DNA from: a virus
Virus record (IMG/VR): IMGVR_UViG_3300021137_000065
Coordinates: 1-29,859 of that record
Direction: 5' to 3' (one strand)
DNA: 29,859 bases
A model generated the notes under the pieces. That model made no database searches, was not told the DNA's origin, and saw only the letters and a list, made by a program, of their open reading frames with translations. Both the position numbers and the translations under genes were made by a program. This document shows positions 13,619 through 23,400 of the stretch, piece by piece. Numbering within the stretch: the stretch's first letter is position 1; every line of letters starts with the position of its first letter.

Positions 13619-13960
13619 ATGCAGATAGGTCAAAAAAAGAATAAAAACGTAAACTCATCTACGATGACTCGTAGAGCGATTTTATATCAAGCATCATCTT
13701 TCCCTGATGGGGAAGGTGGGTATCAAACTGTTTTCCAAAATGTAGGCGAGGTTTGGTGCGATTTTAGACCGGCAAGAAGCATAAGAACTTTATTGGAAGA
13801 TGAGAAAACATATTACCAAGATGCTAAAATGTATATTCGTTATGGAATAACAATTAACGAAGAATATCAAGTATTTGTTGAAGGTAAAATGTACACAATC
13901 CAATCTATTAACGATGTAGATAATGCTCATAGATTCTTAGAAATCAATTTTTATGGCTAA
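13619..13960 (+). CDS. Head closure / head-tail adaptor (SPP1 gp16-like)
   Basis: A 113-residue beta-rich protein. The order AILYQASSFPDGEGGYQTVF, VGEVWCDFRPARS, YIRYGITINEEYQVF and KMYTIQSINDVDNAHRFLEI matches head-tail adaptors of the SPP1 gp16 / HK97 gp7 type, which plug the connector after packaging. It starts one base after the upstream stop and its end overlaps the next gene by 8 bases. Confidence 0.85.
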   Translation: MQIGQKKNKNVNSSTMTRRAILYQASSFPDGEGGYQTVFQNVGEVWCDFRPARSIRTLLEDEKTYYQDAKMYIRYGITINEEYQVFVEGKMYTIQSINDVDNAHRFLEINFYG

Positions 13961-14378
13961 CAAAATACAAGTTTTTGGAATTGATAAACTTATTGGCGAC
14001 TTAAGAGCTTATAGCGAAAAGGTTGAAAATGGTTTAAATAATGCAGTAAAAGAAGCTGCATTAAATACTGAAACTGCTGCTAAAATAGATTGCCCTGTGG
14101 ATATGGGTATTTTAAGAGGATCAATACATACTGAACCATTTGAAGATGTAAACGGCAAAGGGTGGGAAGTTTCAACGAGGGTTGAATACGCTCCTTATGT
14201 AGAGTTTGGAACAGGAGCAAAGGTATCTATTCCTTCAGGTTGGGATGAGTATGCAATGCAATTTAAGGGTAGTAAATCAGTAGCCGGAATGAATGCTCAA
14301 CCATATTTAATTCCTAACTTTGAGATGCAAAAAGAACAATTAATAGCTAAAATAAAAACATTAATAAACAATGTATAA
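13953..14378 (+). CDS. Tail completion protein (HK97 gp10-like)
   Basis: A 141-residue protein with the HK97-gp10 family pattern: GIDKLIGDLRAYSEKVENGL, AAKIDCPVDMGILRGSIHT, VEYAPYVEFGTG, then the C-terminal AQPYLIPNFEMQKEQLI. Family members join the tail to the head connector. It overlaps both neighbours (8 bases each side), typical of this compact module. Confidence 0.9.
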   Translation: MANKIQVFGIDKLIGDLRAYSEKVENGLNNAVKEAALNTETAAKIDCPVDMGILRGSIHTEPFEDVNGKGWEVSTRVEYAPYVEFGTGAKVSIPSGWDEYAMQFKGSKSVAGMNAQPYLIPNFEMQKEQLIAKIKTLINNV

Positions 14379-14781
14379 TCCTAATGTCGATATAAAAAAA
14401 TGGTTTTATACCAATTTAGTTTCTGCAACAAGCTTAGGAGTTTATGATGGCATTGCTCCCGATACGGCAGGTAATGAATATTTAATTTTAACCGGCAGAA
14501 CTTCAAGTCAAGTTCAAGGCAAAAACGGATATACCAATACTTTGGTGTTCACGATAGACATTGTCACAAAAAATGCTAACTTTGGCTTTAAAGATTCGGA
14601 AGCTATATCTAATCAAATTTTAGCTGCTATAAATTCCGATACTCATATTACACTTCCAACAGGGTGGAATGCCTCAAGTTTGAGTGTTGCCGGTATCAGA
14701 AATATACAAGCCTTAAATCCATTAGACAATGTTTTTAGAACCTTATTAACATATAATTTAACAATAACACAAACTCAATAA
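14371..14781 (+). CDS. Tail terminator (DUF3168-like)
   Basis: A 136-residue protein. Opening with NVDIKKWFYTNLVSATSLGV then VYDGIAPDTAGNEYLIL, it continues with FTIDIVTKN, AISNQILAAINSDTHI and a final FRTLLTYNLTI strand. This is the fold order of DUF3168/lambda gpU-type tail terminators, which cap the tail tube and contact the connector. Context between gp10-like and tube proteins is standard. Confidence 0.82.
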   Translation: MYNPNVDIKKWFYTNLVSATSLGVYDGIAPDTAGNEYLILTGRTSSQVQGKNGYTNTLVFTIDIVTKNANFGFKDSEAISNQILAAINSDTHITLPTGWNASSLSVAGIRNIQALNPLDNVFRTLLTYNLTITQTQ

Positions 14782-14782
14782 A

Positions 14783-15235
14783 ATGTCAGAAAGTAAAGTA
14801 TCAGCAAGAAGTTACTTATTATTCGCAGATGCTACAAATAGTGGCACATATAGCGTAGTAGCTTGTTTAACTTCAAATGCAATCACATCATCAAACAACG
14901 TAATCGATGCATCTTCAAAATGTGGGGATGACTACGAGCCAGGACCAAACTTTAAGCAATCAATTAAAGCTGAAGGTTTTGCAATCGACCAAACAGGAAC
15001 TCCAAGTAAAGATTCTTACGATTTACTTTATTCTTTGCACGTTGCTAAGACTAAATTTGCAATCAAAATGGGTCCTTCTGCTCCTGCAAGTGGTAATGTG
15101 GTTTATGGTGGAACTGCAACTGATTTAGTATTTATTTCAGCTTGGGATTTAACTGCTCCTGATAAAGAAGACGTTAAGTTTACTGCAACTTTTGAAGTAG
15201 TAAATCCTCCATTAACACAAACAAAAACTACATAA
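14783..15235 (+). CDS. Major tail tube protein (TP901-1-type)
   Basis: A 150-residue tube subunit: YLLFADATNSGTYSVVACLT, then a loop (VIDASSKCGDDYEPG), FKQSIKAEGFAIDQTG, LLYSLHVAKTKFAIKMGP and a closing VKFTATFEVVNPPLT strand. The order matches the TP901-1/lambda gpV-like tube fold, in which hexamers stack around the tape measure. It lies directly upstream of the assembly chaperone pair, as expected. A second protein at 19726 follows the same plan. Confidence 0.82.
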   Translation: MSESKVSARSYLLFADATNSGTYSVVACLTSNAITSSNNVIDASSKCGDDYEPGPNFKQSIKAEGFAIDQTGTPSKDSYDLLYSLHVAKTKFAIKMGPSAPASGNVVYGGTATDLVFISAWDLTAPDKEDVKFTATFEVVNPPLTQTKTT

Positions 15236-15248
15236 CAACTAACCAACT

Positions 15249-15611
15249 ATGTACGAATTAAAACTGAAAAACAACACAATCCATTTAAAATGGGGTACTT
15301 GGGCAATGCGTGAGTTTTGCCAAAACTACAATTTAACTTTAGAAAAGTATTTTGAAGCGTTAGCAGATACCCAAAAAGATATTGATAAGATTGTAAAATT
15401 ATTTTTTATTGGATATAAGGCAGCTTGTTTAACTAATAAAGAAGAAGTAATTTATAACGAAATCGATGTTTGCGAATGGATTGATGAAATCGGGTCTATT
15501 TATGTTAGCGAAGGGCAAGTGGTAGAATATTTTAAATATATTTTATCTACCATTAATGTCAATGTAACTGATGTAAAAGATACCGAGAAAAAAAAAGCCT
15601 CAAAACACTAA
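15249..15611 (+). CDS. Tail assembly chaperone, short form (gpG-like)
   Basis: A 120-residue acidic, helical protein (KWGTWAMREFCQNYNLTLEK..., ending DVKDTEKKKASKH). It sits between the tube and tape measure genes and ends in an A9 run with the slippery A-AAA-AAA in frame, the hallmark of the gpG/gpGT chaperone pair that coats the tape measure during tail assembly. The product made without frameshifting stops 12 bases after the A run. The start is the ATG in a CAACTATG context. Confidence 0.88.
   Translation: MYELKLKNNTIHLKWGTWAMREFCQNYNLTLEKYFEALADTQKDIDKIVKLFFIGYKAACLTNKEEVIYNEIDVCEWIDEIGSIYVSEGQVVEYFKYILSTINVNVTDVKDTEKKKASKH
15588..15596 (+). promoter_or_regulatory. -1 ribosomal frameshift site (A9 slippery run)
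   Basis: Nine A bases in frame as AAA AAA AAA contain the slippery heptamer A-AAA-AAA (15590-15596). Slipping back one base moves ribosomes into a frame open to 15913. AGCCT (15596-15600) can pair with AGGCT (15633-15637), but this starts at the slippery site with no spacer, so a stimulator is not convincing. Confidence 0.8.
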
Positions 15612-15913
15612 CTTGGGATGACATTTTAGTAAAGGCTGCTGAATGTGGAATTAAGCCAAGTGAATTTTGGGAAATGACTTGGAAAGATTATAGTATTATC
15701 GTTTTGGGAACAGAGCGAAAGGAGCTTAATGAATGGGCGAGGACAAGAAACCTCGCCTATATTATTTATTTAAGTAACTCAGGAGATAAGCACCCAAAAT
15801 CATTAAAAGCCTTTTGGCATATACCTCAATTAGATGATATTGATGAACCGGATGAGGTTATGCTATCAAATGAAGAATTATCACGAACTTTGGCACTATA
15901 CGGAATAAATTAA
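15597..15913 (+). CDS. Tail assembly chaperone frameshift extension (gpT-like)
   Basis: The -1 frame is open from the slippery site to TAA at 15911-15913, adding about 105 residues (ASLKTLTWDDILVKAAECGI..., then FWEMTWKDYSIIVLGTE). LKTLTWDDILVKAAECGIKPSEFWEMT is typical of the T part of phage chaperones and starts before any in-frame ATG, so the extension is made only by frameshifting. The first in-frame ATG (15674) is inside it and is not expected to be the start. The full fusion from 15249 is 221 residues. A perfect 7-bp hairpin lies at 15736-15757. Confidence 0.85.
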
Positions 15914-15920
15914 AATAATT

Positions 15921-17789
15921 ATGGCAGAATTTAATTCATACTTAGGGGTCAAGTTTCAGTTCGATAGCGCAGATGCAAGAGCAGATATTATTAAGCTCTT
16001 AAATGATTTAGATTACTTTGAAAAAAAGCTAAAAAATAATTTTGATACTGAATCTATTAAGAGATTTACCGGTGCTATGGATACTGCCAAGCAAGGTTTA
16101 TACGAATATGGAATACAAGTAGATACAGTTACTCAACAATCGTTTCAAAATTTTAGGGCGATTGGTCAAATGGATAGAGTTACTCGTGAGTTTGCTTCAG
16201 GGGGTTTAAATCAGGGGTTGAATGGTCTAACAATGTTAGGGAATACCCTTACAAGATTATCAATACAAGAAGGTGGATTTAAAAATGCAATTTCAAGTTT
16301 AGCCGGAGCATTTACAGGACCGGCAGGTATTGTTTTAGCGGTTTCTGCGGCAGTAGGCTTGTTTGAGGCTTACGAAAAACAAATAAAAAAAGCAGAAGAA
16401 GAAAATCAAAAATTTTCTAAGAGTTTAGATGATGCAAAAGCAAAAGGTTTAGAGCAAGGATTAAAACTTCAAGAATTAATATCAATATCTGAGGATCAAA
16501 CTTTATCAGATAAAAAAAGAACTGAGGCTTTAAATGCAGTTAAAAAAGCAGTAAGCGAAGTAAATGCTGAGTATGGCGCTCAAATTAAGACTTCTGAAGA
16601 TGCTAAAAAAGCCGTTGATTTATTAACTCAAGCATACATTCAACAAGCCGTTGTTGGGGCGAGAATGGCGAAAGTAGCGGCTGATACAATAGCATTAGAA
16701 TCAGCACAAACAACTGTTGCAAAAGCAAAACCAAGTGATATTGGTAAAGTTATAGCTGCTCAAACTACTCAACAATTAGGAGGTACTGCGGGTTTAGGTG
16801 CCGGATTATTAATAAAATCTTTAGGATTACAAGATTTATCTGATGCAATAACTGAATCAAAGAGATTAAAGGAAGAATTAGATAAACAAACTGCTGCACT
16901 ACAAGATGATATAAAAAAATTATCACAAAATCCTTTTGGTGTAGCATTGGCTACAGGAATGGAAGGAATACAAAGTGGTAAAGGTAAAAATTATGATTTA
17001 TCTGATGAGATTGCCAAAATTGAAAGAGAGATTGAATTAACTGCCAAATGGGCAAATGAAGAATATAGACTTTATAAGCAAAGAGAAGAATTTGCTAAAA
17101 AGAATTTATCAATTCAAAAGGCTGATGTTGGAGTAAACAATTTTAATGATTATTTATTTGCGCAACAACAAAAGCAAGAGAAAAAACAAAATACTCCTTT
17201 TGAAGATATAGCGACAAACGCTCCTAAAATACCAGCTTGGATGAATGAATTTACTGAATCAGTAAATAAAAATGATGCTGCAATTAAAAAAGAATATCAA
17301 GATTATAAAGATTTTTCAAACCTTTTATCTAAAACATTGACTAAAGACATAATGGGTCTTTGGGATGCAATGCAAAAAGGAGAAAATATAGGAGATGCAA
17401 TAGGGCAAATGTTTAGTAAACTTGCCGAACAAATAGCTGCGGCTGCTTTACAAGCTGCTTTATTTACTACAATTTTAGATTTGGTTAGCGGCGGAACTGC
17501 CGGAGGCGGGGCAAGTTTTGGAGATATGTTTAGTCAATTATTAGGCATTCCTAAATTCGCTGAAGGTGGGGTTGTTTCTAAACCTACTCTTGGAGTATTT
17601 GGGGAAGCCGGTCCTGAAGCAGTAATGCCTTTATCTAAATTGGGTAATGTAGTTTCTAATTCATTTAGCGCAGGTGCAATGAGTGGTGGAAGCCAAATGG
17701 CAGGAGGACAATTTACTTTGCGAGGCAATGATTTAGTTTTAGCTTTGCAAAGAAGTAATTATTCATTAGATTTAAGAAGAGGAGCATAA
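15921..17789 (+). CDS. Tape measure protein
   Basis: A 622-residue tail length-determining protein. It is mainly helical with long charged segments (SLDDAKAKGLEQGLKLQELI, and 370-470), a hydrophobic stretch about 125-150 (SSLAGAFTGPAGIVLAVSAA) and the conserved C-terminus IPKFAEGGVVSKPTLGVFGE then AGPEAVMPLSK, typical of tape measures. At about 1.5 angstrom per residue, the known ratio, the tail would be about 90 nm long. It is short for a siphovirus but complete. It directly follows the chaperone pair and overlaps the next ATG by one base. Confidence 0.93.
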   Translation: MAEFNSYLGVKFQFDSADARADIIKLLNDLDYFEKKLKNNFDTESIKRFTGAMDTAKQGLYEYGIQVDTVTQQSFQNFRAIGQMDRVTREFASGGLNQGLNGLTMLGNTLTRLSIQEGGFKNAISSLAGAFTGPAGIVLAVSAAVGLFEAYEKQIKKAEEENQKFSKSLDDAKAKGLEQGLKLQELISISEDQTLSDKKRTEALNAVKKAVSEVNAEYGAQIKTSEDAKKAVDLLTQAYIQQAVVGARMAKVAADTIALESAQTTVAKAKPSDIGKVIAAQTTQQLGGTAGLGAGLLIKSLGLQDLSDAITESKRLKEELDKQTAALQDDIKKLSQNPFGVALATGMEGIQSGKGKNYDLSDEIAKIEREIELTAKWANEEYRLYKQREEFAKKNLSIQKADVGVNNFNDYLFAQQQKQEKKQNTPFEDIATNAPKIPAWMNEFTESVNKNDAAIKKEYQDYKDFSNLLSKTLTKDIMGLWDAMQKGENIGDAIGQMFSKLAEQIAAAALQAALFTTILDLVSGGTAGGGASFGDMFSQLLGIPKFAEGGVVSKPTLGVFGEAGPEAVMPLSKLGNVVSNSFSAGAMSGGSQMAGGQFTLRGNDLVLALQRSNYSLDLRRGA

Positions 17790-19711
17790 TGTCATACGCA
17801 AATAAATATCAATCAACATTCGCAACAAAAAGTGGCAAAACGGCTTATTTGTATTTAGCAGAAGATGGTTATGTAGGAAGCGTTATTAATTATCAAGGAG
17901 TACACATAGACTTAAATTATATTCCAACTTCAGATGATCCATTTGAGCCTATTTATGCAAGTCAATTAAACGTAGTAATAGATATTACTGATGATTTGGT
18001 AGATATGCCAAATTTGGTCACTTTAAATGATAGGAAATACCACGCAAAACTTTACATTGATACCGATTTAGAGTGGCAAGGTTGGGTTTTGAGTGATAGC
18101 GTACAAATTAACTATTCAACCGGCAGAAGACAATTAAGTTTTAATGCCGTTGATGGCTTAGGTATTTTAAAAGATATTTTACTTCCTATTTCGGCTTCAA
18201 CAAACATTAATGAATTAAATTCACTTTTATATTATATTAATTTGAGTTTAAATTCAATAGCATTTCCTACTAATCCAAACTTAAATATAGTTTGTTCTTA
18301 TTTTAATATAGGTATGGATGATAGAGGAACGCATCCTTATAGCGAACCTTTTTCTCAAACTTATTTACCAAATAGAACTTTTGTAAGCAATTACATTTAT
18401 TTAGATTGCTTACAAGTATTAAGTAATATAGTAAAATCTTTTGGGTGTAGAATATTTCAAGCGGGTGGCAAATGGTGGATTGTAGCAATAAATGAATTTG
18501 CAAATACAGGAGCTTATTTTACGCAATATGATTATGCCGGAACAGTTGTATCAAGTGGCACAATAAATACTTTAAGTACAATTCAAGGTTATACCGGTAA
18601 TACAAGTGGACTTTATTTTATAGACAATTCTCAAATGAAAATTTTAAGAAAAGGATATAATATAATCCAACAAAATATTTCTATTCAAACTGCTAATAAT
18701 TATGCTCCTAATGGTAATTTTAGACCTTATACGGGCAATATGGTTGCAAATTGGGATATTGGTGCCACAGGAACAGGAAGTAGCGTTACAATAATTGATA
18801 ATGCTTCTTATGATTCTGCTCAATATAGACTTATAAGAAGTTCAACTGGAACTGCATTTATTGAAATTGGTATAGCAAGTTCAGGACAACCGGCAAGAGG
18901 TCCATATATTAACGGCAACAACGCAATAGATGTTTCTTGGATATTTCAAGGACAAAGTTTGGGTTCAAGTCCAAGAGCATTGGTTTATTTATACATAACC
19001 GATGGCACAAGCCAATACAATTGGAATGGCACCGCTTGGATTTTGAATAGTGTTGGAACTTATCTAACAATTCCGGCTTATTCGGGATCAAGTGGTAATG
19101 ATGTAAATACTTATAGTTTTAAAACTGCGCCTACTCCAATTGCGGGTCAATTATTTTTTAAACTTTCTTTAGAAGCAGGAACAGGAACATTTATACAAAT
19201 TAGCAATTTTAAAATATCAATTACTCCATTTGCAAAAGAAGTTAATTATTTTGGTTATTTAGTTAATACTACATCTTATGTAAAAACAACTGACATTCCA
19301 TATGGTTATGCCGTACCTGAAACGGGAACTGCTCCGGAGTTAGGGGTATTTTTAAATGCTTCGGGTGCTTATATGGATAGTTGGTACGAATACGGAACTG
19401 CAACTTATTATGATTCAATGTTCTCTTTATTGTATCAAAAATATATGAACATATTTGGCAATAATATAGTAAATATTGATGCAAGTTTAAGTTCTTGGAA
19501 TACGGCAAATGGGTATTTAAACGCTTCTAAATTATTTAAGGCTGATGATACCGACCCAGCTCAAATAAATGTTAGTGCAAATTCATATATGTTAGGTAAT
19601 TCGACAATAAGTTATCCTAATGATGAAACTAAGGTTACATTATTGCAAATATCAAATACTCCAATATCTGCGACCTTTGGACATACATTTACTTACAATA
19701 CCTTTAATTAA
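17789..19711 (+). CDS. Tail hub / distal-tail protein with galactose-binding-like insert
   Basis: A 640-residue protein. Residues 1-~140 (YQSTFATKSGKTAYLYLAED, then LVTLNDRKYHAKLYIDTDLE) resemble a distal-tail or baseplate hub N-terminus. After a ~150-residue linking region (CLQVLSNIVKSFGCRIFQAG, then KWWIVAINEFAN) there is a jelly-roll-like segment at about 310-475 (NGNFRPYTGNMVANWDIG, later FKLSLEAGTGTFIQISNFKI), as in carbohydrate-binding domains. It may link the tube to the fibre and touch host glycans. It follows the tape measure with a TAATG overlap. Confidence 0.7.
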   Translation: MSYANKYQSTFATKSGKTAYLYLAEDGYVGSVINYQGVHIDLNYIPTSDDPFEPIYASQLNVVIDITDDLVDMPNLVTLNDRKYHAKLYIDTDLEWQGWVLSDSVQINYSTGRRQLSFNAVDGLGILKDILLPISASTNINELNSLLYYINLSLNSIAFPTNPNLNIVCSYFNIGMDDRGTHPYSEPFSQTYLPNRTFVSNYIYLDCLQVLSNIVKSFGCRIFQAGGKWWIVAINEFANTGAYFTQYDYAGTVVSSGTINTLSTIQGYTGNTSGLYFIDNSQMKILRKGYNIIQQNISIQTANNYAPNGNFRPYTGNMVANWDIGATGTGSSVTIIDNASYDSAQYRLIRSSTGTAFIEIGIASSGQPARGPYINGNNAIDVSWIFQGQSLGSSPRALVYLYITDGTSQYNWNGTAWILNSVGTYLTIPAYSGSSGNDVNTYSFKTAPTPIAGQLFFKLSLEAGTGTFIQISNFKISITPFAKEVNYFGYLVNTTSYVKTTDIPYGYAVPETGTAPELGVFLNASGAYMDSWYEYGTATYYDSMFSLLYQKYMNIFGNNIVNIDASLSSWNTANGYLNASKLFKADDTDPAQINVSANSYMLGNSTISYPNDETKVTLLQISNTPISATFGHTFTYNTFN

Positions 19712-19713
19712 GT

Positions 19714-19721
19714 TAAATTTG
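19714..19721 (+). promoter_or_regulatory. Promoter-like box four bases before ATG 19726
   Basis: TAAATTTG matches TAnnTTTG and lies between the tail hub gene and the next gene. A weak upstream box (TTTA, 19688-19691) lies 22 bases before it. Transcription would start at or beside the start codon. Confidence 0.4.
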
Positions 19722-19725
19722 CGAT

Positions 19726-20412
19726 ATGATTAATAAAGTTTCAGGGAAAAATATAATGTTATACTATCACGACCAAATTTCTGGTAATGATATTCCTTTT
19801 GCTTGTTCTACAAATTGCACTTTTAACGTACAAGTAGGACAAAAAGAGGTTACAAGTCAAACATCGGCTTGGTATAAAGAATATAAAATAGATATAGCAT
19901 CTTGGACCATTAGTTGTGATGGTTTAATTACATTAAGTAATTATGGTTATTTGTTTCTTTTGCAACAACAACAAAATAGAACAACGATTCAAGTAAAGTT
20001 TGTTATTGATAACGGAGTAGATGGTTTAGTTATTATTTCGGGCAATTGTAATCTTACAAACCTACAAATAAACGGACCTTATAAAGATACTGCAACTTAT
20101 TCTTGCTCACTACAAGGAACGGGAGCTTATGGTACTTCAGGAACAACAGTTACTCCTTCAGGAACAGTAATCGTAGCCGGTGGAGTTGTTTACGATAAAC
20201 AATATACTGCGGCGGGTGGCGAAACAACAATTACTTATACGGATATGATAGGCAAGACTTGTCTTTATGTTTCTCGAGGTGGCGTTGATGTGAGAGATAT
20301 TGTTTCAAGTGGAGCAACAGGAGAGCAAGTAGGATTTAATCAAACTACAGGAGTATTAACATTCCCAAGAGCGTTAGAAAGCGATGAATTTATAAGAGGT
20401 TTATTCCAATAA
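19726..20412 (+). CDS. Second tail-tube-like protein
   Basis: A 228-residue protein. Residues 1-~130 (GKNIMLYYHDQISGNDIPFA, FNVQVGQKEVTSQTSAWYKE, IASWTISCDGLI, TIQVKFVIDNGVDGLVIISG, YSCSLQGTGAY) follow the order of strands and loops of TP901-1-type tube proteins, including the 'strand - cysteine - DASS-like loop' pattern also seen in the 14783 gene. The C-terminal ~95 residues form an extra beta domain (VVYDKQYTAAGGETTITYTD). It may be a tail-tip ring or a variant tube protein. Function is inferred from shape and position before the fibre. Confidence 0.65.
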   Translation: MINKVSGKNIMLYYHDQISGNDIPFACSTNCTFNVQVGQKEVTSQTSAWYKEYKIDIASWTISCDGLITLSNYGYLFLLQQQQNRTTIQVKFVIDNGVDGLVIISGNCNLTNLQINGPYKDTATYSCSLQGTGAYGTSGTTVTPSGTVIVAGGVVYDKQYTAAGGETTITYTDMIGKTCLYVSRGGVDVRDIVSSGATGEQVGFNQTTGVLTFPRALESDEFIRGLFQ

Positions 20413-20422
20413 AATATTAAAG

Positions 20423-23400
20423 ATGAGTCAACAAATACAAATAACAGGAGGAGCAAAAGTTAGAAATTTAGATGGAGTAATTACCGGTTCAACGGGTGTT
20501 CTTAATAGTTTACCAATTAATGGAGCAAATGGTATTCCTCAATTAGATTCTAACGGGAAAATTTTAGTTTCACAATTACCTAATTCAGTAATGGAATATA
20601 AGGGTATGTGGAACGTGGCTACAAATACTCCTTATTTAGTAAATGGAACAGGAAATGCCGGAGATGTTTATTTAGTAACGGGTGCGGCTACCGGTGGAAC
20701 ATCACACGACTTTGGAGCAGGTGCTATAACTTTTTACAATTCGGACCAAGTTATTTATGACGGCACAAATTGGGATAGAGCAAGTGGTTCAAGTGGAACA
20801 GTTACTTCAGTAGGTTTAACAATGCCTTCTGCTTTTTCGGTTAGTGGTTCTCCTGTTACCAATTCGGGAACATTAGCAGTTTCAGCTTCAGGAACGACTT
20901 CTCAATATATTAACGGAGCCGGTGGGTTGACTACATTCCCAAGTTTAACGGGATATGTGCCTTATACCGGTGCTACAAACGATGTAGATTTAGGAACACA
21001 CAAATTAACTTTAACTGATGAGCAATTTAACCCATCTTCAGCACCTTCTTATTCTGAAGGGGAAGTATGGTACGATTCAACTCAAAAGGCTTTAGCATAT
21101 TACAATGATGTAACAAATAACACTTTACACATTGGGCAAGAGGTTCAATTAAAAGTTTACAATAATACAGGTTCAACAATTGTTAAAGGTGCGCCTGTTT
21201 ATATTACTTCAACTAATAGCGGGTTTACTTATCCATTAGTGGCTTTGGCAAAAGCAGATACTTTAACAACTGCTAACGTAATTGGGGTAGCAAATCAAGA
21301 TATCCCAACTTCAACGGCGGGTTATATTGTACTTTCAGGGTTGGTAAGTAACATAAGCACAGGCTCATACACAGTTGGAACAGTTTTATATTTAAGTCCT
21401 TATTCTGCAGGTCAATTAATGAGTACAGTTCCACCAACGGGATATGCGGTTCGTGTTGGTGTGGTTTCTTATTCAAATAGTCCTAATGGTTCTATTTATA
21501 TTAATCAATCTAATTCTTATTCAACGGCTGCAAGTATTGTTGGAACGATACAAATTTCGCAAGGTGGAACGGGAGCGACAACTGCCGGTGGAGCATTAAC
21601 AAATTTAGGCGCAGCAGCTTCAAGTAGATTAATTTCAACTACAACTCCCTTACAAGGTGGGGGAGATTTAACGGCTGATAGAACTTTAAGTATTTTACAA
21701 GCCGGTACTTCTCAATCGGGTTATCTTTCTTCGACTGATTGGAATACTTTTAACAATAAGCAAAATGCTTTAGGTTATGTGCCTGTCGGTGGTTCAGGTT
21801 CAGTAAATTATATTTCTAAGTTTACAGGTTCAACTACGATTAGTAATTCGGGAATTTACGAGGGAGTTACCAATTACGTTTCTATTGGTAATACCAACAC
21901 AACTTATAACTTAGACGTAACCGGAACGGGTAGATTTACGGGCGATGTATTATTTGGGAATGCTTTGACATTGACAGGTAGTTCTTTCTTGAATAGTATG
22001 ACTCATATCAAGCAAGTATCTGTTATGTATCCTTCTACGGGTTATACAACAATAGCCGGTAGTTCAACGGGATTAACTTTAAATACCGGTGGAGCATATA
22101 CTTTAGATTTATCATTCCCTACAACGGCAAGTTATACTTATACTTATCCTTCAGCTTCGGGAACTTTAGCTTTAACAAGTCAATTAAGTGGAGTAATTTA
22201 TGGTTCAGGTTCTACATATCAAGTAGCTTGGTTCAACGCTACAAATTCAATAGGTGGAAGTTCTAATTTATATTTTGACCCAACGACAAATCGATTAGGG
22301 ATTAATCAATCTTCTCCTTTATATTCTTTAGATGTAACAGGAACGGCAAGAATTACCGGCAATGCTATTTTTGGTGGTACATTAGGGAATGGAACATATA
22401 CTTATACTTTACCAAGTGCAACAGGAACTTTAGCTTTAACTTCTAATTTAAGCTCTTACGTTCCTTATTCGGGTGCTACGGGTTCACTTTATATGGGTTC
22501 AAGTTATTTAGTAAGCGCAAAAGCATTTGTGACAAGTGGTTCGGGTGGTGGAGCTTATTTAAAATTATTGAATGCTTTAACGGCTGCAACTCCTGAATCT
22601 GATGGTGTAAAATTATCTTCGGTTGGTTCAGTAGATTTGGTTATTTCAAGCAATACTTATAATTCAACATTAGTAACAAGTGGGAATAGTGCTGATAGGA
22701 CATACACATTCCCTAATGCTTCAGGCACGATAGCTTTAACTTCTAATATTCCAACTTTAAGTGGAACTGCGCCTATTTCTTATAGTGCCGGAGTAATTTC
22801 AATTAGTCAAGCAACAAATGCGTCTAATGGTTACTTAACAAGCACCGATTGGACTACATTTAACAATAAACAAGCAGCTTTAGGTGGAACAGGATTAGTA
22901 AAATCTACTGCGGGAAGTATAACTTATATTACTGATAACTCAAGTTCTTGGAATAGTGGTTCAGCTATTGCCAACTCTTTGAATGGCGTTTCTCCTATTA
23001 ATTTTAATAGTATTACAGGAGCGATTAGTATTTCTCAAGCAAATACATCAACTAATGGATATTTAAGTTCTACGGATTGGAACACATTTAACGGAAAGCA
23101 AAACGCTTTAACTAATCCTGTAACCGGAACAGGAACAACAAACTATATTTCTAAATGGACTGCAAGTGGAACAATAGGTAATACTTCAATCTACGAGGGA
23201 ACAAGTGGATATATCTCAATAGGTAATACAAACAATACATATAACTTAGATGTAACGGGTACAGGTAGATTCACAGGGCAATTAACTTTAGGCTCTACAA
23301 TTACTAACGGAACTTATACTTATACTTTACCAAGTGCAACGGGAACTTTGGCATTAACTTCTCAAATTCCATCTTTAACGGGGTATGTTCCATATACCGG

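Noticed and set aside
14907-15128. 73-codon ORF within the tail tube gene
   Set aside because: Shadow of the tube protein; repetitive Leu/Gln composition from frame offset.
15674-15913. Independent gene starting at ATG 15674
   Set aside because: The same frame is open back to the slippery run with a conserved-looking sequence, so it is better read as a frameshift extension.
16765-16947. Minus-strand ORF in the tape measure gene
   Set aside because: Antisense shadow of a well-supported tape measure protein.
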